A DNA stretch of 6,763 bases, taken from positions 1 through 6,763 of the forward strand of contig SLGS01000204.1 in NCBI GenBank assembly GCA_007136565.1, written 5' to 3'. Below, piece by piece: positions 1 through 3,695 of the stretch. How positions within the stretch are numbered: the stretch's first letter is position 1; every line of letters starts with the position of its first letter. The stretch is from Clostridia bacterium (GTDB lineage Bacteria > Bacillota > Sulfobacillia > SLMV01). The notes beneath the pieces are model-generated. The model saw nothing but the letters and a program-made list of their open reading frames with translations. It ran no database searches and was not told where the DNA came from. Both the position numbers and the translations under genes were made by a program.

Positions 1-118
1 CCTTCTTCGACAATAACAACGTGATCGCAGCGGTCAACGTCGTCTTACCGTGATCAACGTGACCGATCGTACCTACGTTTACGTGAGGCTTACTGCGTTC
101 AAACTTCTCCTTGGCCAT
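1..118 (-). CDS. tuf: Elongation factor Tu, N-terminal 39 codons (runs off left edge)
   Basis: EF-Tu is the cytoplasmic GTPase that delivers aminoacyl-tRNA to the ribosomal A site. Only the start of the gene is present: an ATG at 118 opens a frame that stays open to base 1. The translation begins MAKEKFERSKPHVNVGTIG and carries the P-loop GHVDHGKT at residues 19-26, the G1 motif diagnostic of EF-Tu; the remaining domains lie beyond the window. The start is supported by a strong ribosome binding site (AAGGAGGT) 9 nt upstream and by the usual EF-Tu N-terminus. The gene follows fusA by 15 nt, the standard last position of a str operon, so co-transcription with rpsL, rpsG and fusA is likely. No separate promoter is visible in the short gap, although one inside fusA cannot be excluded. 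The identification is secure despite the short length. Confidence 0.96.
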   Translation of the reverse strand, partial: MAKEKFERSKPHVNVGTIGHVDHGKTTLTAAITLLLSKK

Positions 119-127
119 CGATTCAAT

Positions 128-135
128 ACCTCCTT
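128..135 (-). promoter_or_regulatory. tuf ribosome binding site overlapping the fusA stop codon
   Basis: The minus strand reads AAGGAGGT, an extended match to the anti-Shine-Dalgarno sequence, ending 9 nt before the tuf ATG. Its first two bases are shared with the fusA TAA stop (136-134). Ribosomes finishing fusA would therefore stop on the tuf initiation site, consistent with translational coupling of the two elongation factors (inference). Confidence 0.85.
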
Positions 136-2215
136 ACTCACTAGTCCCGGTTCGACTGACCACGCGTTCGGACACACTCTTGGGGGCGGGACGATACTCC
201 AGGAACTGCATGGTGTATGTCGCGCGACCCTGGGTCATCGATCTCAGGACCGTGGCGTAACCAAACATCTCTGACAGGGGCACTACGGCCCGGATTAAAC
301 GCGCCGACTCGGTTTGCTCCAAGTCGCTGACCTGGCCGCGACGCGCGTTAAGGTTGTCCAAAACGTCCCCCAGGTAATCCGCGGGAACGACGACTTCCAC
401 CTTCATTACGGGCTCCAGTATTATCGGGTCTGCCTCCGCAATCGCCTTCTTAACCGCCAGGGATCCGGCGACTTGGAAAGCGATGTCCGAGGAGTCTACG
501 GGATGGTAGCTGCCGTCGACGAGGCGAACCCGCAAGTCCAGGGTCGGGTAACCGGCGACGGCCCCCGTATCCAGGGCCTGCTTCACGCCTCGCTCCACGT
601 GGGAAATGAACTCCCTGGGTATAACACCGCCGGTGATCTTATCTTCGAACTCGAAACCACTACCGGGTTCCAGGGGCTCGATCTCCAGCTTGACGTGTCC
701 GTACTGCCCGCGTCCACCGGTCTGGCGGACGTAGCGCACTTCTCCGACCGCTTCTTTCGTAATCGTCTCCTTAAAGGCGACCTGGGGACGACCTACGTTG
801 GCGCCCACGTTGAACTCCCTGAGGAGGCGATCGGTGATGATCTCGAGGTGAAGCTCTCCCATACCCTCGATTATCGTTTGTCCGGTCTCCTCATCGTAAG
901 AAATCCTGAACGTGGGATCCTCGTCGGCCAGGCTGCGAAGACTCTTGCTGAGCTTCTCCTCGTCGGCCTGTGTCTTGGGCTCGATCGCGACGGAGATCAC
1001 GGGTTCGGGCACCTCTATCGACTCCAGGACGATGGGGTTATCTTCATCGCAAAGCGAGTCGCCGGTCGAAACATTCTTCAGGCCGACGGCCGCAGCGATC
1101 TCCCCCGCGTAAACCTCGTCTACGTCTTCGCGGTGGTTGGCGTGCAAACGCACTATCCTGCTGATTCGTTCGCGCCTATCCTGGTTCGCGTTGTAGACGT
1201 AGGTGCCAGCCTTCATTATCCCCGAGTACACGCGGAAGAAGGCGAGTTTTCCGACGTAAGGATCCGTCTGGATCTTGAAGGCCAGGGCTGCCAGCGGCTC
1301 GTCATCCGACGGCTTCCTGATCTTCTCCGTACCGTCGCGCAGGTCCACGCCTCGAATGGCCGGAACCTCGTTGGGCGAGGGCAGATAATTGATGACTCCA
1401 TCCAGCAACAATTGAACGCCCTGGTTCCGATAAGCGGAACCGCAGAACACCGGTACGACCTGGTTGGCGATGGTCGCCTTACGAAGGACCCGTCTAATGA
1501 GCTCCAACGGGATCTCTTCCTCCTCGAGGTAGAGATTCATCAGTTCGTCGTCGTATTCCGCGAGGGTCTCGAGGGTCTTGTTCCTAAGAGCCATGGCTTC
1601 ATCCGCCAGGTTCTCGGGTACGTCCTCTAGGTGACTGGTCTTACCGAGCTCATCATCGTAGAAGGTGGTCTGCATCTCCACTAGATCGATGATGCCGGAG
1701 AACTCCGACTCCGCACCGACGGGCATTTGGACCGGTACCGGACGGGTACCGAGCCGATCCTCCATCATCTGGACTACCCGGAAGAAATCGGCGCCGACGG
1801 TGTCCATCTTGTTGATAAAGGCGAGCCTCGGAATGCGATAACGATCAGCCTGGCGCCATACCGTCTCGGATTGGGGTTCTACACCGCCCTTGGCGCAGAA
1901 AATGACCACGGCACCGTCGAGAACTCGCAGAGAGCGCTCGACCTCCATGGTGAAGTCAACGTGTCCGGGCGTATCAATAATGTTAATCCGGTTATCTTTC
2001 CACTGGCAGGTGGTTGCCGCGGAGGTTATTGTGATGCCCCGTTCCTGCTCTTGGGCCATCCAGTCCATGGTCGCTGCGCCGTCGTGGACTTCCCCCATGC
2101 GGTGCAACCTCCCCGTGTAAAAGAGGATGCGCTCTGTTGTTGTGGTCTTGCCCGCGTCGATGTGGGCGGTAAGACCGATATTCCTGACTTTCTCGAGGGG
2201 GAACTCCCTCGGCAT
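134..2215 (-). CDS. fusA: Elongation factor G
   Basis: EF-G is the GTPase that drives tRNA-mRNA translocation and, with RRF, ribosome recycling in the cytoplasm. From the ATG at 2215 the protein has 693 residues, the normal family length. The GTPase domain shows G1 AHIDAGKT (17-24), RGITI (60-64), DTPGH with the catalytic-type His (81-85), NKMD (135-138) and GSA (259-261). Domains II and III follow (roughly 300-480), then domain IV (about 481-603) with GGRGQYGHV at 500-508 and the tip loop SYHPVDSS at 569-576, then domain V to the end (EMFGYATVLRSMTQGR at 649-664). The frame also opens 11 codons earlier with a TTG at 2248. I chose 2215 because it has GAGGAGGGG 6 nt upstream and gives the canonical N-terminus. 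Several usually conserved positions differ: Lys109 in AKGG, Thr139 after NKMD, Pro572 in the tip loop, Val656 in ATVLRS. It lies 66 nt after rpsG. Confidence 0.97.
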   Translation of the reverse strand: MPREFPLEKVRNIGLTAHIDAGKTTTTERILFYTGRLHRMGEVHDGAATMDWMAQEQERGITITSAATTCQWKDNRINIIDTPGHVDFTMEVERSLRVLDGAVVIFCAKGGVEPQSETVWRQADRYRIPRLAFINKMDTVGADFFRVVQMMEDRLGTRPVPVQMPVGAESEFSGIIDLVEMQTTFYDDELGKTSHLEDVPENLADEAMALRNKTLETLAEYDDELMNLYLEEEEIPLELIRRVLRKATIANQVVPVFCGSAYRNQGVQLLLDGVINYLPSPNEVPAIRGVDLRDGTEKIRKPSDDEPLAALAFKIQTDPYVGKLAFFRVYSGIMKAGTYVYNANQDRRERISRIVRLHANHREDVDEVYAGEIAAAVGLKNVSTGDSLCDEDNPIVLESIEVPEPVISVAIEPKTQADEEKLSKSLRSLADEDPTFRISYDEETGQTIIEGMGELHLEIITDRLLREFNVGANVGRPQVAFKETITKEAVGEVRYVRQTGGRGQYGHVKLEIEPLEPGSGFEFEDKITGGVIPREFISHVERGVKQALDTGAVAGYPTLDLRVRLVDGSYHPVDSSDIAFQVAGSLAVKKAIAEADPIILEPVMKVEVVVPADYLGDVLDNLNARRGQVSDLEQTESARLIRAVVPLSEMFGYATVLRSMTQGRATYTMQFLEYRPAPKSVSERVVSRTGTSE

Positions 2216-2221
2216 GCGAAA

Positions 2222-2230
2222 CCCCTCCTC
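2222..2230 (-). promoter_or_regulatory. fusA ribosome binding site that decides the start
   Basis: The minus strand reads GAGGAGGGG, 6 nt before the ATG at 2215. The alternative TTG at 2248 has no comparable purine tract upstream and would place this site inside the coding region. This supports the ATG as the real fusA start. Confidence 0.8.
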
Positions 2231-2281
2231 AGAGGTGCGAATGATCAAACGGATCGACTGTATGAAAAAGATTTCGAATGT

Positions 2282-2752
2282 CTACCAGCGATAGTGGGCA
2301 AAGGCCTTATTGGCCTCGGCCATGCGATGCATTTCTTCCCTGCGCCTCACCGCTGAGCCTCCGCCGCCGGCGGCCTCTAGCAGTTCTGCGGCCAGTCGCT
2401 CGACCATGGTTCTTTCGCCACGACCACGAGCGGAGTTTACGAGCCAGCGAATGCCCAGGGTGCGACGACGCTCGGGTCGCACTTCCATGGGTACCTGGTA
2501 GGTAGCACCACCGACACGCCGGGGCCTAACCTCCAACATGGGCATGGCATTCTTGACTGCGGTCTCGAAGATCTCGAACGGATCTTCGTCGGAACGCTCC
2601 TGCATGATAGCCATGGCACCGTAAAATATCCTTTGTGCCAAACCTTTCTTACCGTCGCGCATTAGCTGATTGATGAACTTGGTCACCAAGCGCGAATTGA
2701 ATACCGGATCGGAGACCACTTCTCTCCGGGGAGCTCGCCCTCGTCTCGCCAC
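2282..2752 (-). CDS. rpsG: 30S ribosomal protein S7
   Basis: S7 is a primary 16S rRNA-binding protein that nucleates assembly of the 30S head and borders the E site. The frame encodes 156 residues, the usual bacterial length. It shows a basic N-terminus (MARRGRAPRRE), the FINQLMRDGKKG helix (26-37), the conserved RRVGGATYQVP segment (78-88) followed by VRPERR, and the typical end MAEANKAFAHYRW (144-156). The start codon is GTG (2752-2750), preceded 6 nt upstream by GGGAGGTGA; the normal S7 N-terminus begins exactly there. The stop is TAG. It follows rpsL by 25 nt and precedes fusA by 66 nt. In E. coli, S7 represses its own operon by binding the long rpsL-rpsG spacer; the 25-nt spacer here is too short for that exact structure, so any autoregulation must differ (inference). 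Confidence 0.97.
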   Translation of the reverse strand: MARRGRAPRREVVSDPVFNSRLVTKFINQLMRDGKKGLAQRIFYGAMAIMQERSDEDPFEIFETAVKNAMPMLEVRPRRVGGATYQVPMEVRPERRRTLGIRWLVNSARGRGERTMVERLAAELLEAAGGGGSAVRRREEMHRMAEANKAFAHYRW

Positions 2753-2758
2753 GTACTT

Positions 2759-2767
2759 TCACCTCCC
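2759..2767 (-). promoter_or_regulatory. rpsG ribosome binding site for a GTG start
   Basis: The minus strand reads GGGAGGTGA, 6 nt upstream of the GTG at 2752. The strong site explains efficient use of a non-ATG start. It lies 10 nt downstream of the rpsL stop codon, within reach of coupled reinitiation. Confidence 0.8.
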
Positions 2768-2771
2768 GGAA

Positions 2772-2783
2772 TACGAATTAAGA
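2772..2783 (-). repeat. 12-nt motif TCTTAATTCGTA, copy 2 (before rpsG)
   Basis: This copy is identical to the motif at 3163-3174. It includes the rpsL TAA stop codon (2780-2778) and ends 5 nt before GGAGGTGA of the rpsG initiation region. Because it spans the last rpsL codons, its first bases are also under coding constraint. Confidence 0.55.
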
Positions 2784-3146
2784 CTTCTTCGCCCCGTACT
2801 TGGAGCGGCTTTGTTTTCTATCCGTGACACCCGCGGTGTCGAGGGTTCCACGAATTACCTGGTATCTCACACCCGGCAGGTCCCTCACCCGACCCCCGCG
2901 AATCAAGACGACCGAGTGTTCCTGGAGATTGTGACTCTCTCCGGGGATGTAGGCAGTCACCTCGGCGCCATTTACGAGGCGAACCCTGGCGACCTTCCTC
3001 AGCGCGGAGTTCGGCTTCTTCGGCTGGAACGTCCTAACGAGGAGGCAAACGCCCCGCTTCTGGGGAGAACCGCGAAGGGCCGGAGTATCCGTCTTCGTCC
3101 GCCGCGAATGGCGGCCTTTACGAATCAACTGGTTAATTGTCGGCAA
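2778..3146 (-). CDS. rpsL: 30S ribosomal protein S12
   Basis: S12 sits at the 30S decoding centre, contributes to tRNA selection accuracy and is the classic streptomycin-resistance locus. The 122-residue product has the family start MPTINQLIRKGR, PQKRGVC (28-34), PKKPNSALRKVARVRL (42-57), HNLQEHSV (72-79), GGRVRDLPGVRY (84-95) and the end DRKQSRSKYGAKKS. Numbering matches E. coli including Met1. Lys43 is intact, as is Asp89, the residue methylthiolated by RimO in E. coli. Position 88 is Arg (codon AGG, 2885-2883) where most bacteria have Lys. The residues before Lys43 read TFQ rather than the usual TTT. The start must be the TTG at 3146: the in-frame codon directly before it is TGA, and AGGAGG lies 8 nt upstream. 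An out-of-frame ATG at 3150 overlaps it. A 169-nt structured spacer separates it from the L7Ae gene. Confidence 0.97.
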   Translation of the reverse strand: MPTINQLIRKGRHSRRTKTDTPALRGSPQKRGVCLLVRTFQPKKPNSALRKVARVRLVNGAEVTAYIPGESHNLQEHSVVLIRGGRVRDLPGVRYQVIRGTLDTAGVTDRKQSRSKYGAKKS

Positions 3147-3150
3147 TCAT
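3133..3150 (-). other. Five-codon minimal ORF overlapping the rpsL start
   Basis: ATG ATT GCC GAC AAT TAA on the minus strand begins 4 nt before the rpsL TTG, in another frame, and stops inside codon 5 of rpsL. It shares the rpsL ribosome binding site but at short spacing. It may be chance or a start-site competitor that tunes S12 output. No peptide function is claimed. Confidence 0.35.
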
Positions 3151-3151
3151 C

Positions 3152-3161
3152 TCACCTCCTC
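3152..3161 (-). promoter_or_regulatory. rpsL ribosome binding site
   Basis: The minus strand reads GAGGAGGTGA. Counted from AGGAGG, the spacing is 8 nt to the TTG at 3146 (near optimal) and only 4 nt to the out-of-frame ATG at 3150. The spacing supports the TTG as the main initiation codon. Confidence 0.85.
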
Positions 3162-3162
3162 G

Positions 3163-3174
3163 TACGAATTAAGA
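3163..3174 (-). repeat. 12-nt motif TCTTAATTCGTA, copy 1 (before rpsL)
   Basis: The minus strand reads TCTTAATTCGTA, ending 3 nt before GGAGGTGA of the rpsL initiation region. An identical copy lies before rpsG at 2772-2783. The shared placement next to a Shine-Dalgarno sequence is directly visible; function is unknown. Confidence 0.55.
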
Positions 3175-3180
3175 GATTAA

Positions 3181-3211
3181 GGGCACCGCACGTCATGGGA
3201 AGGCGGCGCCC
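3181..3211 (-). promoter_or_regulatory. Stable hairpin just upstream of rpsL (attenuator candidate)
   Basis: In the minus-strand transcript GGGCGCCGC (3211-3203) pairs with GCGGUGCCC (3189-3181), nine continuous pairs with a single G-U, closing a 13-nt loop. The transcript then reads UUAAUCUCUU, a broken U-rich run, about 20 nt before the rpsL ribosome binding site. In the opposite transcript the G-U becomes a C-A mismatch, so the fold suits the mRNA of these genes. The arrangement resembles a weak intrinsic terminator, attenuator or processing site. The pairing is seen; the role is inferred. Confidence 0.5.
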
Positions 3212-3264
3212 ACAAGAATCGGAGTCTCCGTCTAGGGTGTAAAGATTCCTACCGCCTCAAATCA

Positions 3265-3297
3265 CCCTCATTCGGAGGGAACCGTTCAACCGGTTCC
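3265..3297 (-). promoter_or_regulatory. Two abutting hairpins downstream of the L7Ae gene
   Basis: The first is GGAACCG/CGGTTCC with a 6-nt loop (3297-3278, 7 bp). The second is CCCTC/GAGGG with a 5-nt loop (3279-3265, 5 bp). They share two bases (3278-3279), so both cannot form at full length together. No U-run follows, so they are not a classical intrinsic terminator. They occupy the 5' half of the 169-nt L7Ae-rpsL spacer and may be processing or stability elements. Confidence 0.4.
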
Positions 3298-3315
3298 GTT
3301 TGGTCGGCGATCGAC

Positions 3316-3564
3316 TCAGCGAAGTATCGCCGCTACAGCCGCACCCACGGAAATGCCACAGGCCTTTCCGAGTTTCGTCATGGTGTCGGCGAAAGTCATC
3401 TCGACGCCCTGCTCCACTCCCAGCTCGACAACCGGCTCGATGATGTGATCTTCGGCATCCCGGGCCACGTATAGCACGGCGACCTCGTCACGTTCCAAAG
3501 CCTTGCGAGTCTGCTTCGTCCCTATGGTCTTACGCGTTGCAGCTCTGAGATCTTCCAGGGACAT
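3316..3564 (-). CDS. rplGB: L7Ae/L30e-family RNA-binding protein, YbxF type
   Basis: This is an 82-residue single-domain member of the L7Ae/L30e/S12e/Gadd45 family. Its nearest recognisable relative is Bacillus YbxF (RplGB), also 82 residues and encoded at the same place before rpsL; family members bind kink-turn RNA. Visible signatures are IGTKQT (14-19), which in the family lies at the RNA-contacting surface, and KLGKACGI (64-71) followed by VGAA. There is no signal peptide or membrane segment. The ATG at 3564 has GAGGAGG 5 nt upstream; the stop is TGA. It is the first gene after the consensus promoter at 3634-3662 and lies 113 nt after rpoC, so it probably leads the str transcript. A possible translation switch in its leader overlaps the ribosome binding site. 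The family call is firm; the cellular role (ribosome-associated kink-turn binder or otherwise) is less certain. Confidence 0.92.
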   Translation of the reverse strand: MSLEDLRAATRKTIGTKQTRKALERDEVAVLYVARDAEDHIIEPVVELGVEQGVEMTFADTMTKLGKACGISVGAAVAAILR

Positions 3565-3573
3565 GTGTTCCTC

Positions 3574-3608
3574 CTCGGGCGACTAAGACGGGCCCGAGTT
3601 CACGGGCC
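3574..3608 (-). promoter_or_regulatory. L7Ae leader with two mutually exclusive hairpins
   Basis: One fold pairs GGCCCG (3608-3603) with CGGGCC (3596-3591), six G-C pairs around a 6-nt loop. The other pairs CUCGGGC (3598-3592) with GCCCGAG (3580-3574), seven pairs that take in the first bases of the L7Ae Shine-Dalgarno sequence GAGGAGG (3576-3570). Both use 3592-3596, so they exclude each other. Sequestration of the ribosome binding site would be only partial. The pairings are seen; the regulatory role is inferred. Confidence 0.4.
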
Positions 3609-3633
3609 ATCCGCCGAACGCAAATACTCTAGG

Positions 3634-3662
3634 ATTATAGCAGCGCACCTCGACCGTGTCAA
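3634..3662 (-). promoter_or_regulatory. Consensus sigma-70/sigma-A promoter for the L7Ae-rpsL-rpsG-fusA-tuf genes
   Basis: The minus strand has -35 TTGACA (3662-3657), a 17-nt spacer and -10 TATAAT (3639-3634), all exact consensus, plus the extended -10 TG one base upstream (TGCTATAAT). Transcription should start near 3626-3628, giving a leader of about 63 nt before the L7Ae ATG. It lies just after the rpoC stop and points at the downstream genes, so it makes the str block at least partly independent of rpoBC. No AT-rich UP element is seen upstream; the space holds the rpoC-end hairpin. Confidence 0.9.
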
Positions 3663-3663
3663 C

Positions 3664-3695
3664 GATGACGATGGAGGCTACTCTCCATCGTCATC
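3664..3695 (-). terminator. 13-bp hairpin across the rpoC stop codon (terminator-like, no U-tract)
   Basis: GATGACGATGGAG (3695-3683) is followed after 6 nt by its perfect inverse CTCCATCGTCATC (3676-3664). The rpoC TAG stop lies in the 6-nt loop and the left arm encodes the last acidic residues. The right arm ends one base before the -35 box at 3662. There is no run of U after the stem, so simple intrinsic termination is uncertain; a 3'-end stabiliser, processing site or U-less terminator would fit equally well. The inverted repeat itself is certain. Confidence 0.6.

Noticed and set aside
314..1630. 438-codon open frame on the plus strand opposite fusA
   Set aside because: It lies codon-for-codon in register with fusA. 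Such antisense frames stay open when the real gene avoids TTA, CTA and TCA codons. The product resembles no family I know, and fusA on the other strand is unambiguous.
2216..2248. Longer fusA reading frame starting at TTG 2248
   Set aside because: It adds 11 residues not typical of EF-G, lacks a ribosome binding site and would bury the strong site at 2222-2230.
2216..2281. T-run after the rpsG stop (2269-2265 on the minus strand) as a terminator
   Set aside because: No GC-rich stem precedes the five Ts, and fusA follows in the same direction, so read-through is expected.
1727..2356. 209-codon plus-strand open frame across the fusA start and rpsG end
   Set aside because: It is in register with fusA and antisense to it, with no recognisable domain. 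Treated as a shadow frame.
3148..3150. ATG at 3150 as the rpsL start
   Set aside because: It is out of frame with S12 and reaches a stop after five codons. The S12 N-terminus begins at the TTG at 3146.
3220..3230. Short palindrome CGGAGTCTCCG in the L7Ae-rpsL spacer
   Set aside because: It has five-base arms around one central base, too short for a convincing hairpin and with no second copy to suggest an operator.
2670..3242. 190-codon plus-strand open frame opposite rpsL
   Set aside because: It is in codon register with rpsL and antisense to a certain ribosomal protein gene; no motif is recognisable.
3147..3315. A second promoter inside the L7Ae-rpsL spacer
   Set aside because: Candidates such as TTGAAC-17-GGTGAT and TTTACA-17-GATTCT match the -10 consensus at only about three of six positions, too weak to report.
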